Origin: Diabrotica undecimpunctata | Lineage: Eukaryota > Arthropoda > Insecta > Coleoptera > Chrysomelidae | Assembly (NCBI RefSeq): GCF_040954645.1 | Contig: NC_092806.1 | Coordinates: 114,000,458-114,064,457 of the forward strand | DNA length: 64,000 nucleotides | Reading direction: 5' to 3' | In this document: one piece after another, positions 22,701-34,508 of the stretch | How positions within the stretch are numbered: the first letter of the stretch is position 1 | Layout: each line of letters opens with the position of its first letter | The notes under the pieces: generated by a model | What the model was told of the DNA's origin: nothing | Database searches by the model: none | The model's input: only the letters and a program-made list of their open reading frames with translations | Position numbers and translations under genes: made by a program

Positions 22701-23850
22701 TAAAGCCAATTAAAGAGTAGGAAAGCAACCGGCACAGTTGAAATTCGCAGGAAAATAATCAAACTACTCGACGACAAAGGTTAACATTATCTTCAAAACC
22801 TCTTCAATAAAATATACGAAACAGGGCATATGTAGCCGTCATCGCATTATCAGTCTGATGAGCCATGTACTGAAAATTTTCTTAAGAATACTGCACTCGA
22901 GAATTTAAAACAAAGCAGAAGTACAACTAAGTAAAATACAATGTGGTTTCAGAAACAACCTTAGAACCAAAGAAGCATTATTTAGTTTGAGTAACGGTGC
23001 AAAGATATAGGTATATAGAATAACCGGTATATATCTGTTATATCGACTTCGAGAAGGCATTTAACCGAATAACACACTATAAACTGATAGGTGTCTTGCA
23101 ACAGGTGGCAATTAATGACCAATTCCTTCGTATTATCAACAATTTGTATTGGCGTGAACATGCAAACATACGAATTGGTCAGAACTCGACGAAAGCAGTG
23201 AAAATACGTGGAGTGAGGACAGGGTGTATTTTGTCGCTTTTACTTTTTAATATATACTGTGAATTTATTTTCAAAGAAGCCTTAGATGAAGATGCAGGCA
23301 TTAAAATCAACGGAATTAATGTCAATAATCTCAGATATGCAGAACAGTACTGATTGCTTCCAATGAAACAGAGTTGCAACGACTTATAAACAGGGTGACC
23401 GAATCATGTGTTAAATATGGGCTAAAACTTAATACTTTTAAGACAAAATAGTTTTCAGCAAAACGAAGTTATAACCAATGAACATCAGAGCCTATGGAAT
23501 AAAGTTAGAAAGAGTCTACAGTGCCACTTATTTGGGGGGGATAACTGGGAAATAAACAAGTAAATAAGAATACGCATTAAAAAAGCCAGAGCCGCCTTGT
23601 ATAAACTAAAGAAAATTCTCATTAATAGAGACATTACATAAAATAAAAATCTTAAATCGGATTTATTATCTTAAATATTAAATTACTTAAATCTTAAAGC
23701 GTCTTAAAATCAAATTATTACGCTGCTACATATTGTCCAGATTACTGTATGTCATGGACCCTTGTAGGGATAGCAATGAAAAAATTGGAGGCCTGGCGGA
23801 CACATTCTCCGGATTATCAGACAACCGATGGACAAAATCGGTTGATGATG
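22701..23850 (+). pseudogene. Non-LTR reverse transcriptase pseudogene
   Basis: Decayed RT of the same type as the better-preserved copy at 47513-48807. Readable motifs include a HRIISLMSHVLKIF-like start (about 22845-22885), CGFRNNLRTKEALFSL (about 22943-22990), YIDFEKAFN (about 23040-23065), and an open piece at 23096-23353 with RGVRTGCILSLLLFNIYCEF and NNLRYAE. After frameshifts a WRTHS... tail can be traced to about 23850. Stops interrupt every domain. Confidence 0.7.
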
Positions 23851-24128
23851 ATCAGTGCGAATTCGGACCCAATAAATGAACGACCCAAATCTTTACAGTA
23901 AGGCAGATTCTTGAAAAAACTTTTGAGTTCGTTCTGGACATCCACCACATATTCGTGGGTTTTTGGATTTAAATGCAACTGCAATTTAGAAATTCTTTAA
24001 TAAATATATTACTCGATGCTATCCAGGTGTTTCTTAATCAGGGAGTCTCTTGAGAAAATACTTGGGTGGTAGTTTTGGCAAATTTCTGTTGTTGCCGTCA
24101 CAAGTAATAAATTCAAATTTAAACAGAA
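23851..24128. other. Unassigned AT-rich DNA
   Basis: No gene or repeat identified between the LINE pseudogene and the foldback. Confidence 0.4.
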
Positions 24129-24229
24129 ATTATTTTATTAAAGTCTAGGACAACCGGTTTCGACCACTAAAATTTTTTCCTGTAAATTGTAGTGGCCGAA
24201 ACCGGTCGTAATAGGCTTAATAAAATAGA
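24129..24229. repeat. Foldback hairpin with CCGGT motif
   Basis: The left arm, about 38 bases ending in ACAACCGGTTTCGACCACT (24151-24168), is mirrored by the right arm beginning AGTGGCCGAAACCGGTCG (24191-24208). Outer parts TTATTTTATTAA and TTAATAAAATAG also pair. ATTGTGAGTAAGTCC follows the right arm, as it does after the similar motif at about 8911-8955, so this is a repeat family end rather than an isolated hairpin. Confidence 0.8.
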
Positions 24230-24663
24230 TTGTGAGTAAGTCCAAAATTTATTTCTACAACCCTGTTTGAAATGGACTCAAATGTGCAACCCATTAATTA
24301 TTTAAATTTAAATTCATCTTATTCGAATATTTATATTGAGATAATAAAAACAAGTTAAGACAAATAATTTATCTTCACATACCTAAGCAGGGAGTAATAC
24401 AAATAACATGAGTAACACTAATAAAAGTTTGTTTCAGGACAACCTTTGTTTATTTTAATACTCTTTATGGTTTTAAGAACAAATTATCCTCAAGACGTTC
24501 TACAGAACCATTAACAAAATCTTAATAATTATTAATAATATTGGAATCTCATAAATTCTGGAATCGAATCTAATCGTAGCCCTTAATAATTTGTATATAC
24601 CGATTTATTTCTTACCTGTCATATCATGTTGTAAGAGACATTAAAAGCTTTAGATTGCATTGT

Positions 24664-25065
24664 TCAACTAAGTATCGAAATAATTTTCATATCCGCAGAG
24701 TAATTGTACATAAAATAACGTAGATAATCACTATTAAGGTACACATTAATCGTAAGCGTATTTGCCGATGAAATTATTTTGAATATGTAAATACTGGATG
24801 TTCCAGGTTTGCTGAAGATAAAATCTGGAAAATACAACAGTGACCATAACGTTGTTGCCAAGCTTAGCACCTTCTTATGTTCTACTTTTAGGAACTCGAT
24901 GTTTGTGGCAGCTTTATTACTACTGTAATATAATATTCTCTTGTATATTTCGATATTGTGATCAAATGAATGTTTATAATGGAACAGCACATTTTTATCA
25001 TTTGGCATTTTTTGGGAACATTTGGTATTACGGAAATAAACTAGTTGAAGATGCACTTTAAACAT
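24664..25065 (-). CDS. Uncertain 133-codon frame, probably not a gene
   Basis: Open from an ATG at 25063-25065. The product is unrecognised, rich in Tyr, Phe, Ile, Asn and Ser, with no clear domain, signal peptide or repeat. A frame also runs on the opposite strand over much of it (24840-25061), which weakens the case for either. Listed because of its length in AT-rich DNA. Confidence 0.12.
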   Translation of the reverse strand: MFKVHLQLVYFRNTKCSQKMPNDKNVLFHYKHSFDHNIEIYKRILYYSSNKAATNIEFLKVEHKKVLSLATTLWSLLYFPDFIFSKPGTSSIYIFKIISSANTLTINVYLNSDYLRYFMYNYSADMKIISILS

Positions 25066-25194
25066 GATTTCGTCTGTTGTTTGTAATGATAATACTCGCT
25101 TTTATTCATAATTTCATTTCATTCGCTGTGTAATATTGTATAATGAACGATAACTATTAACTAGAGACATTTATTACATAGACATTTTAAAGGG

Positions 25195-25640
25195 ATATCC
25201 TCTTCTTCTAATCTGTATATATTGTAAGATGTGTAGTGATTATGAATGTTGAGGTTCTTCCAGGGATTGTATTGCTCTTTTACGCCGCTTCCATAATTAT
25301 GTCCCTCTTTTGGGTTGCATGTACTGCATTGCTTATGTTTGTGTTTAATAATTTTTCAACTGTATCAGTCCATCAGGTGGGTGATTGCCCTTAATTTCTT
25401 CGTTACGGTATTCTTGAATAACGTGTTATATATCCGAAGAATGTGAATATCCTTGAAGATACGGATCTAGAGAGACGTTGCAGATTATTTATTTCTTTGG
25501 TATGTATATTTGTTCTTCTCCCTGTTCAAGATATTGGAAGCATTCTTCTTCAACACTACATCTCAAATGTATCGATTCTGTTACTATCTGCTATTCAAAT
25601 GGTCCATATTTCGGAAGCATATTGGAAAAACAAATGTTCG
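25195..25640 (-). pseudogene. Possible LINE C-terminal remnant
   Basis: On the minus strand, pieces resembling the end of an insect LINE polyprotein can be read in changing frames (a GHVxR-like segment, then a basic DxVEKLL-like helix near 25350-25380), with a GAAGA-rich end at about 25200. Heavily decayed; assignment tentative. Confidence 0.35.
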
Positions 25641-25749
25641 TACTGATTTAATATGATTAATATGATAATTGATATGATAATAAAAGATCACATATTATTG
25701 TGTATACTGTATCCTCTTGTTACCTTTTTATTTCATTAGAACTTTATGT

Positions 25750-26035
25750 CAATTATAAAATATGATTTTCCTTTCCTTGAACGTAGGTCTCCCGTAGCAG
25801 TTTCCATATTTCCTGGTTTGAAACAGATTGCAGTCAGTTTTTGCTGATACGTTTTATACGGACGTCTTCAGTCCATCTTCTTTGTCTTTGCTCAGGAAAG
25901 CAGCCTGTCTTTATTTCCACTCGATAACACGTTTTGTCCATTAGTTCTCCAACAATCTGCAAACGTGCCTAGTCCATTTTCACTTCACAGTAATAATTTT
26001 TTCGTATGGCATCGGTGAATTGTGCGATATAACTT
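25750..26035 (-). pseudogene. LINE C-terminal remnant
   Basis: Minus-strand pieces match the C-terminal segment of insect non-LTR polyproteins: WTRHVCRLLEN and WTKRVIEWK (about 25925-25985), then RQRRWTEDVRI and a LLRETYVQGKE ending (about 25765-25900). Frameshifts and a stop are present. The remainder of the element is not seen upstream. Confidence 0.55.
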
Positions 26036-28490
26036 TTATTCTCTATAAAATTATATGTGTTCGTTGGAGAATTAAATAACGTAACTCTGAATGAAATGCA
26101 CAAATTTATTTAGATGTTAACAGTTTAGGGTATAAAACTATACTAAAATTAAGAATTACAAACTATATCCTAAAAACCTCTCATAGTTCTTGATAATATC
26201 GTAAACACTTCGAGATACTCAGATAGTTTGGCATTGTTTCTTCATTAGGGATTTGATTTCCCAGTTGGTTTGTTTGCCATATATCTATCATATCGTTTGT
26301 TGTCTCAAGCGTCTCCCAACAGTTATTCATCTAGCAGTTACTCTTCAATCAAAAAATAAGTAGCGATGGTATGTACGGGTTGTTTATTTAGTTTATGATT
26401 TTCTAATATTTAACGGAGACAAATACGTATAGAAATTCTGGTCTATTGGTTTTAATTTATCTAAACTTACACTTATCACTAAAATAGAAACAGCATTGTT
26501 CATTTAAAATGTCTATAAAGGTCCAGTAAATTCTGACAAAGATGATAGAATTGTCAATAAAAGTCTAAAAATATCTGACTGTTTAAATTTCAAGATTTTT
26601 GTTAAAAAAAGAATTTTGGATACGAGTTTGATTTCTAGTAGTTATGGATAACCAAAAACTAGTCCTTGAATATTACTCAGAACTCATGGTGTTAAGACTT
26701 CAATGGATTTATTTACTTTTAATTTTACTATGTAAATGAAGGCTATATTTAAACTATATTTTTCCTATGTATTGTTTATTTTTTTGTTCAGATTAAATAG
26801 ATTAAAGATTATTTTAAAAAGCAAGTGTTTTATTTGGACCGTTTCTACGATCACATAAATATTCTCAGGTTTTTTTCACGTGAAATAACAATACCAACCA
26901 AAATTGTAATATCATTATGAAAACAGGCCTGCGATACGTGAAATACGATAATCTCCTGAAACAATGACTCACAAACGTTTAAAATCATATACGAGTTTAA
27001 ACGTGTGTTACACTGCCAAATACCAATATTTCATTCTGTCACGTTCTGTCCAACATCATTTAAGACACTAATTATCGAGGAAACCTGTAAAATAGAGATA
27101 GATGATACTCTTTTGGATAGCTTTAAACGTAAAACTCAGGAAGGATCCAACAGGCAAATTACTCATGAAACATACAAAATTCTTTAGACTTATTCCATAA
27201 ATCTTGAATACAACAACAGGGAAATAAATTTATTTCAGTTTGACTCACAGCTATTCCGGATGTAAAAATTGTATATATGGATTTTGTGTTACTTCCTTAG
27301 CAACTTAAAATTCACAAATTGTGGGGCACGGCTTTAATTTTTCTGTTTTTCTTATTTAAAAATATAATATTTTCACGTAAATTTCAAAATATGGCCTCCA
27401 TAACAGGATGCGCACGCGCACATAGATTGAGTGCATTTCATTGAACAATGTTGCCTGATTTAAAAAATATAATTATTTTTTATGGAAATAGAGAATTTGT
27501 TAGTTCAGTTATGATTATTTGTTGTATTTACTTAATATTTATTTCAAATATATAATTAATGAAACGTATTGCTTATTTTTGTCTGATTTCTTTCTTTTTT
27601 TCATTCAATGTGCTTAGCATTGGCTGGCATGCCTTAGTTGTCTAAGTCTTATTTTACTCGGAAATAAAGAATTTGTTAATTAAATATAAATATTGTTTAT
27701 TAAGTGGTTAGGTTGGGTTAGGTTTGTTGTTTTTTAAAGTTATTAAGTGATTTGGTTGGGATAATTTATATTGGGCAATTTCAGAGAATTATAATATAAT
27801 TATTATTCTGCAGCTAACTTCAATTTGCTCTTCTCGCTGTTGCCATGTAAATCATCAAACAATCATAAATAAGGAAATACTGATATTTTTTTATTAATAT
27901 GTATCCAATATATTACCGAAAATTGATTTATGGTTAGATTTTGAACTTAAATTAATGTAAATGTTTTGTTTTTAACATGTTTATAGATTTGTACGTAAAT
28001 ATATGTCTAAACAAATTATATGGTATGGAAATATTTCTGCGAACATCTAAACTTGGCAATCATGTTTCTACCCTTAACTAAGGGATGCGCAAAAGTAGCA
28101 TTTCTTAAAAAATTGTTGCGAAAACGTGAAAAGCTTTAAAAAAATGGCGTGTGTTGGTTGTAGCGTGGGTATCTTTTAGGAAAGCGGTTTTGTGGCCAAA
28201 AATCAAGGCAAACTTATGGATTTTTATTTCTAACACAGTGTTTTGAAGGAGGTGATAGTTTTTAGTCCACTTTTAATTTTTTTTATCTTATTTCATACTT
28301 TTATTAACTTTCTGCATCGCAATTATTAAAATTTGGCCTTTTCTCGCATTTTTAGGCTAACTAAAAAAAAACGGAAATAAATTTAACCCATTTGAAGATA
28401 TCCAGAAAACTGAAAAAGGTTAGTAAGTAACAATATATAAATAGGAAGAACAATATTATTGATTTTTTGTTGTTGATATGCCTGTATTGA
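26036..28490. other. AT-rich stretch, nothing recognised
   Basis: About 2.5 kb with only short frames. A telomere-like but degenerate GGTTAGGTTGGGTTAGGT occurs at about 27706-27724; it is too short and imperfect to call an interstitial telomeric array. Confidence 0.4.
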
Positions 28491-28499
28491 ATGTGGTAA

Positions 28500-28529
28500 T
28501 AAGCGTCTATCAAAGAATATAGACGCTTA
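28500..28529. repeat. Short perfect hairpin
   Basis: TAAGCGTCTAT (28500-28510) and ATAGACGCTTA (28519-28529) form an 11-bp stem with an 8-base loop. The same CTATAAGCGTCTA motif ends the direct repeats at 34509-34892 and 44122-44512, so it probably marks the end of a repeat family. Confidence 0.7.
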
Positions 28530-29819
28530 TAGAAGAGCAGTTCAAATGGGCGATTTGGTTACGGTTTATACACATACTTCAAAACACTCCTCCTGAGGGT
28601 GGCTGCATAAACTCAAAGCGTGGCGCCGTGGCGAAAATTTCATAATGAAATATGTAGTTAGGGGGAAGTGGGAAAGGAGTACGAACGGGTAACTTTTCAT
28701 CTACGCCTAAACAAATTTCGATGCCATTGATTTGCAAACTGTCTTTTTTTTGTTTTTTCACAATAAAATCTTTATTTTTAATATATTAAATTGTTAAATT
28801 TTTTATTTTAAGGTTGATCTGCACCCCCCAAAAGACAAACTCCAAATTCAAAAATTTGAAAAAATTTGAGAAGGTATATGTGATGACTAGAAGTATTTTG
28901 ACAACTTTTAAGCAAACTTCATGTTTTCGTTTTAGAAAAAACTCAAAAAATCTACTTTTTTCCAAGTATAAAGCGGGAAAACCAAACATAGGTTTTTGTT
29001 AATTTTTTTACAGCATCAAGATATAATTATAAGAAATACTTATGAATTTTTTGAAAATTTTTGAATTTACAGTTTTGTCCCAATAGGAAAAAATAATATG
29101 TTTCGGCTTATAATAAAGTTACCGGTAAGAAACCGAAAATTTTTTTAATAAAAACATATATAAAACTGTAAAAGTGGAAAATATTTGCAATAAAACGTTA
29201 AATATTTTTTCCTAAACATATGAAAAATCTCGTTAAACAAGAATTATGTCTTGAACTGCCGCCTTCAAATTGTAATGTAGGGAGATGGCTCCATCTGAAA
29301 CAATGGTAGTATTTATCATCGATAGATAGCATTACGTTCGGCTTCGAAACGCTTCAAACGAAACGTCATACTAACAGGGTTGCCATATCAATTACTTTGT
29401 ACAACAGTTTGGCAGATTATAACAAAATTTAATATAAATGTTATCGGTTTGAATTTTGAACCGGTCATGCTGAAACTTACAGAGTTACACAATAGTAGAT
29501 ACTGCAACTTTTATTTTGATAGTACGATATTATAAAATTTACACTCTATAAGTAATATATCTATAAAAAACCTATTTAGTTTTACAAAACTATTTAGGCG
29601 TTTTTAGTTAATTATTTTAGTATTTATAAACAATAGTGCTCCTTGCATAACCAGTGGCGTACTCACAATTTTTCTGATGTATGCTACCTCCATTGTGAGT
29701 ACCTAAAATTTGGGTTTTAGTTTAATTTAAAGTACTAAAGATAGCAGTGCCAAAGATTCAGGTATTTATTATCCTGTCTACCAACTAAAACCACCCTCTC
29801 TTACTTGTGTGCATTTGAC

Positions 29820-29890
29820 TGTCGCACGTACCGTACTCCGAAAGGGGTGTGGAGGCACGTACCGTACTCCGAATGAGGTGGGGAGGTCAC
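29820..29890. repeat. Short tandem duplication
   Basis: GCACGTACCGTACTCCGAA occurs twice in tandem (about 29824 and 29854), about 30 bases apart, inside the hAT-type element. The left part of this element has no coding content. Confidence 0.7.
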
Positions 29891-29987
29891 CGTAAGACTG
29901 ACGACACTCACTTTTTGGAACACTCCCTTTTCTTATCTAAATCTTATCTATTGTTCTGAAGCTATTTTCTTGTGGCATTTTAAAATA

Positions 29988-31486
29988 ATTACTATTTTAA
30001 TGGGAATAAGCCACAATTGAAGGTTAAAATAAGTTTATTAACGTTTGACATTAATCCAACTTTTAAATATAATACATTTTGGAGACGGCTATCGCCGTAT
30101 TCCCGTTCTTCTCCGCCAATCCTGCCGGCTTAAGACATGCTCCTCTTCCAAACCTTTTGATTCCATCGCTCTTCTAATTCCTTCATTCCATGAGCGTCAA
30201 GTTCTATCTCTTTTTCTTCTTCCAGGGGGCTTTAATTTGTGAAGTTTTTGGGGCCAACGTTCGTCAGGCCTTTTTAATAGGTGTCAAAACCATTTTGAAC
30301 CTCTTTTTTCTATCCTGTCAATGACCGTTTCTGTAGCATTCATCTTATTTCTTATATATTCGTTGGTCTTCCTTTACTGCCTTGATGTTCTAGCACTTCT
30401 TCTCAAATAATCCATTTCAACTGCTAACAATCAATTCTCTTCAGGTCTGCATTAATTGTCCATACTTCAGAGCCATAACAAAGAACTGATTCAACCATGG
30501 TTTGCCCTATTCTTTTTTTGTTCCTTTTGGAAATGTTGCGATCCCACCATAAGGAGTTCAGACATCCTACAATTTTACGTCCCTGATAAATTCGGTGTTT
30601 AATTTCGGTTTGTCCCAAGCCGTTCTTAGCAATGAGTGCACTTAAATATTAAAATTTTTCCACTTGTTTGATTTCCACGTCCTCGTCGATCAACACTTCA
30701 AACCTTGCATCTGAATTGATAACTATATTCTTTTTTCTTCATGCTGACTTGTAACTCCCATTTTACATATTCTCTGTATAGACGCTTCATCATAAATTCT
30801 AGATCATAAGAATCTTGAGCTAGGACGACTTGGTCATCCGCAAAGTTCAGGGAGAACACTACGTCATTATTGTCCATAAATTATCCATTTATTGTTATGG
30901 AATCTAGGTATATCTTTAAAATACAAAATCTTATTTTAATAGTAATATGTGACATAAATATCTGTAGAGCAAAAATAAGTTCGGGTAATGGATTAGTCCA
31001 CAGTCAGGAAATTCAATGACACACACACACACAACACTACGTCATTTCCTATGTGGATTCCCATTCTCTGGCAGTGGTTTTTCCAATTTTGGAGGACTGC
31101 CTCAATATATAAATTAAACAGTAAGGGTGACATACTGCATCCTTGTTTTAGTCCTTTAGTTACTTTTATTGGCTCTGATAGTCTATTTCCGATTTTTAGG
31201 TAAGTAGTGTTATCCCTGTATACTTCTGTGGTTATTCCTAAAAGGTATGGACTAATGTCGAGTTGTTGTAAAGCTTGCCACAATTTAAGTCTTGGAACTG
31301 TATTATACGCCTTTTCTAGGTCGATGAAGGCTAGATGTACTTTGGTACCAACTACTATTCTTTTTTATATTAATTGTTGGAGTATAAACAAGTTACCAGT
31401 GCAACATCAAAGATCAAAGATTCAAACGTCAATAAACTTATTTTAACCTTCAATTGCGGCTTATTTCCATTAACATAGTAATCAGA
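29988..31486. mobile_element. Foldback element split by a LINE fragment
   Basis: The left arm (ATTACTATTTTAATGGGAAT, then AAGCCACAATTGAAGG and AAGTTTATTAACG, 29988-30045) is mirrored by the right arm (ACGTCAATAAACTTATTTTA to CATAGTAAT, 31427-31486). These are the arms of the foldback family at 15225. In place of the short loop there is 1.4 kb of minus-strand LINE sequence, so either a LINE inserted in the loop or the element captured it. Confidence 0.75.
30056..31405 (-). pseudogene. Non-LTR reverse transcriptase fragment
   Basis: Minus-strand RT to C-terminus of the FADDQ type seen at 17390-20260. In order: NLFILQQLI, HLAFIDLEKAYNTV (about 31300-31345), GLKQGCSMSPLLFNLYIEAV (about 31090-31165), NFADDQVVLAQ (about 30815-30850), the SLWWDRNISKRNKK helix (30424-30618), and a tail with RSWNEGIRRAMESKGLEEEH (about 30120-30190). 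It includes an AC-repeat interruption near 31020-31034, frameshifts and stops. Inactive and 5'-truncated. Confidence 0.8.
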
Positions 31487-31487
31487 T

Positions 31488-31989
31488 CTTATCTCTGTCG
31501 TTGGCCCGGTTGGTGTTTCCTTTCTTTTTCTTTCTTTTTAAAGACTGCTCGGATGTAATTGTGAACACTATTCCATCCCTCCGTACTTCCCGCCATCTTC
31601 ACGATTATCTCTCTTACAGTCACAGGGTTTATACCTATTTCTTTATACATTCTGTTTATCTCCACTGTACATCTAATATACTCCAGCATTGTGTGAGTAA
31701 CAATGTCAGAATATTCGCAGTATAGGCATTTATCTGTATCTGTCTTTCTGAACCTGTGAAGATACGCCCTAAAACAAACAATCTAACCAGTCTCCTTAGG
31801 CTCGGGATCAGCATCTTGGTCCACTGGGCAACATCTGCCTTGTTGTTCTCCTCTTCTTGTCAACTTTCTATTGATCTTTCCCTTTCTTCTTTTTTTTGTA
31901 GCTGTTGTCAAATGCTCTCTTTTCTCATAGAGATTTGTCTTTTCTACTGCTAGCACATGCAGAGAAACACAACCCGTGATAGTCCACAA
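31488..31989 (-). pseudogene. R1-like LINE C-terminal fragment
   Basis: Minus-strand remains of the C-terminal region of an R1/LOA-type LINE: CVSLHVLAVEKTNLYEKRE (about 31925-31980), a basic segment, FRAYLHRF, then the CLYCEYSDIVTHTMLEYIRC knuckle (about 31665-31725). An ending AGSTEGWNSVHNYIRAVFKK (31520-31590) matches the usual helix after the knuckle. Two frames are needed, so it is broken. It lies next to the foldback within the hAT-type element. Confidence 0.7.
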
Positions 31990-32669
31990 TGTCTACCACC
32001 TGTCTACTTTTGTCATAAGCCTAATATTAGGTATCTATATCTAAATATAACGAATAATATTATTAATTATTGTGTATTTATACAATAAATATTATGTTCT
32101 ACATATTGAACGTGGTAATTTAATTATTCAATTAGCGTTTTGGATTTTTTGTATTATGTGTGAAAGACAAGTTACATTTTCCTACTTTTACTTTACTTTT
32201 TACTTTATATACCCTGGGGAAGGGGGGTGTAACCCCCAAAACCCCCTGGGTACGCCCCAGTGCATAACGTATTAGTGGTAATTTTTATATTAGTATTAGA
32301 ATTAGGTTTAGTATTCGGACAACATGTCTTTTAAAAAGAATAGTAGGAGAGGATTACATTTAGTTAAACGGTAAGTAAATCTATTAATCTTTTGTTTATT
32401 CCTTACCGACCGTCTAATAGTTGATCTACCACGTAAAACCAAAATCTTGATAATTTAAAACTTGATATTTTGTATATTTTGTATTGTGTTGTATGTATTG
32501 TATATTACAATATACTCGCTATATATCGCTACTTCAATACAAAAAGAGCCACAAACCGGTAATTGTAAAATTAAGTACATTTACTTTCTAAATATAATAA
32601 ACACTAGAGACCTCGCCCTGTGCACAAGGCATTATAGCCTGTAAGTCATATACTGCAACTATAAATATC

Positions 32670-33201
32670 TCAGTAACTTTTTGTTTGTCTTTTTCTTTTT
32701 CTGATCTTGAAAGAATTTTCTCTTTCATCTGGTTTTTGTTTCGCTTGTAAACTTGGTTTATCGTCAGCATTATTAGAGATTGTACATTCTTCACATTGGT
32801 ATTTCTTGGGCTGACAGGAGATATTAAAGTCTATCACAAAAATGTGATCATGCGTTTGATGTAGAATATATTGTTTATCCTCAGAAACACATTTATTAAC
32901 ATAATTTCGGTGTAAAGCAGCAATGTTAAGACCGCCTTCTATATATTCGCGTTTAGAACGAGATCTACAATAATGGCTCTCGATTCTCGGAATGGAGTTA
33001 ATATGATTCCTGACGTCATCGTAGAGATGGATTAATCTGGTGACGATTATTGTGTCTTCCTCTAAGATCTTCATCCTGAATTCCTTTGACAGTACAGTTG
33101 TTGTTCTTTTTCACAACAGTTCTGATGGTTTTCTCGGAAATATCTTGGGTATTCATGAAGAATATTTTGCATACTCTCTTACGTTCAGTACCTAAAGGCA
33201 A
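32670..33201 (-). pseudogene. Transposase-like protein fragment, unclassified family
   Basis: Two overlapping minus-strand pieces joined by a frameshift near 33020-33070. They carry ERKRVCKIFFMNTQDISEKT, then NSIPRIESHYCRSRSKREYI and a KKYQCEEC knuckle with a lysine-rich tail. This order (VCKxxF motif, IPRxESHYCR motif, Cys pair) is found in a transposon-derived protein family repeated in many arthropod genomes; I cannot name the family with certainty. It lies inside the TTAA-flanked element and in the expected orientation for its own gene. The catalytic half that should follow at lower coordinates is not recognisable before the hAT-type insertion. Confidence 0.5.
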
Positions 33202-34097
33202 ATGTATGCGTTGTTAAAATTTTTGCGTGTACTGTCAACGCGTATAATATAACGATACTTTGGTACAATATAGACTTTTTATTAGATATCAGAGCTGGGA
33301 ACAAATTAATTACAATTAAAAATTGAGTATGCACTTTACTCAAAAGTAAATGTAATTAATTTCCCTCTGTAGCTGTGATGTGATCGTTATATTTTCTTTT
33401 TCGAGATAAAAATGTGATAACTTTTCACTATGGTATTAAGAAACCTAAACAAAATTAAAATAAAAATAGAATCAGTCCCATTAAAAATAACTGATACGGA
33501 AAGCGAATCAAAAAGGATTTTTTGTTTACGGACTGTAAATTCAAGTAAATAATTCATTGTAAAATTCAAGTAAAATTGCTTGCTATTTCTATTATGAACT
33601 AATTTGATGAAGAGGAAGACATAGTAAAATGTATTAATCCATAAAGACTGAGATAGTATAAATATTACATAATACCGGATCATTTAATTTTTAACTATCA
33701 ACAAAAATGTAATATATGATGTACCAATTTAATGGTAATATGATATTCACAGAGATAACCGCAATAATTTCTTTGTCGATAAAATTGTTTAGATAATTAT
33801 TATATTCCAACTGACACAGCAGAGCAGTAAAGTATTATACATAAAGATGGTGTTAAAGATATATTTGCTTACTTGGTCTACTAGTATTATAAGTTATAGC
33901 GTTGGTATTTGATAAAATTACTGTTTACACAACTTGGCAACTCAGCCAATTGATATATTGATAGAAAACTGCAATTTATGTTAGGGTTTGAAAATATTAC
34001 AGAGTCGTCATGTAGAAATCTACGATTAAGTTAAAAAAATTACCACAGTAGTATGCCGCAGTAGAGCCATCTCTAGGATCAGAAACAAATTAATCGA
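33202..34097. other. Right part of the TTAA-flanked element, non-coding
   Basis: Only a small hairpin stands out: AAATTAATTACA (33303-33314) and TGTAATTAATTT (33351-33362). The frame at 33387-33683 has no family resemblance. Confidence 0.4.
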
Positions 34098-34508
34098 GGG
34101 TGAAGATCAACCTTAAAACTTAAAAATTTATGATGTTTACAATATTCAAAGTATTTATTTTTTTAATTGTATAACTTTGAATTAAAAATAGGTTTGTTCC
34201 AACACAACGAAAAACCGTCACATAACTTTTTATTATACTGTTTTTCTGCCCAGAAATTAACGAAACATTTTTTAAAAATTTCAATTAAAAAAAAAGTAGT
34301 CAATGAAACTTTTTACTAAATTATGAAATTTTCGCCGAAACTTCCAAATTTCCATTTCATCCATAATTTTTTAATATCAACAAAAAGCATTCCTGATTTA
34401 TTTTTGAAATATTTAACAGTACCTTTTAATGAATAGTATATGTGAAAGTTTTTACGCTGTATGGGTACTATTTAATCTTGTTTTAAAATAACAACTAGTA
34501 GTATCTAA

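Larger units (their letters stand above)
29652..32260. mobile_element. hAT-type element with 8-bp target duplication
   Basis: Starts CAGTGGCGTACTC and ends GGGTACGCCCCAG (10 of 13 positions match as inverted repeats). It is flanked by a perfect 8-bp direct repeat TGCATAAC (29644-29651 and 32261-32268), the hallmark duplication length of hAT elements. No hAT transposase is visible, so it is non-autonomous or gutted. Its interior is mostly later or captured sequence: a foldback element (29988-31486) with a LINE fragment, and an R1-like LINE fragment (31488-31989). Confidence 0.75.
28812..34112 (-). mobile_element. TTAA-flanked DNA transposon carrying nested insertions
   Basis: Ends are GGTTGATCTGCACCC at 28812 and the reverse complement GGTTGATCTTCACCC ending at 34112, each next to TTAA (28808-28811 and 34113-34116). 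TTAA target sites with a GG terminus fit Kolobok; piggyBac also uses TTAA but its ends usually differ. Partial copies of the left end begin after TTAA at 58717 and 63793. A related flank at 51195-51440 lacks the insertion and reads TTAC at that site. A transposase-like fragment lies on the minus strand (32670-33201). The element has been split by a hAT-type insertion (29652-32260). Family assignment is inference. Confidence 0.65.

Noticed and set aside
24840..25061. Plus-strand frame opposite the 133-codon minus-strand frame
   Set aside because: No recognisable domain, and overlapping frames on both strands suggest low stop density rather than coding.
27706..27724. TTAGG-like interstitial telomeric repeat
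   Set aside because: Only about three units with errors; expected by chance in a long AT-rich genome.
28579..28761. 60-codon minus-strand frame with a Pro-rich end
   Set aside because: No homologous copy in the window and no domain; adjacent to a repeat hairpin.
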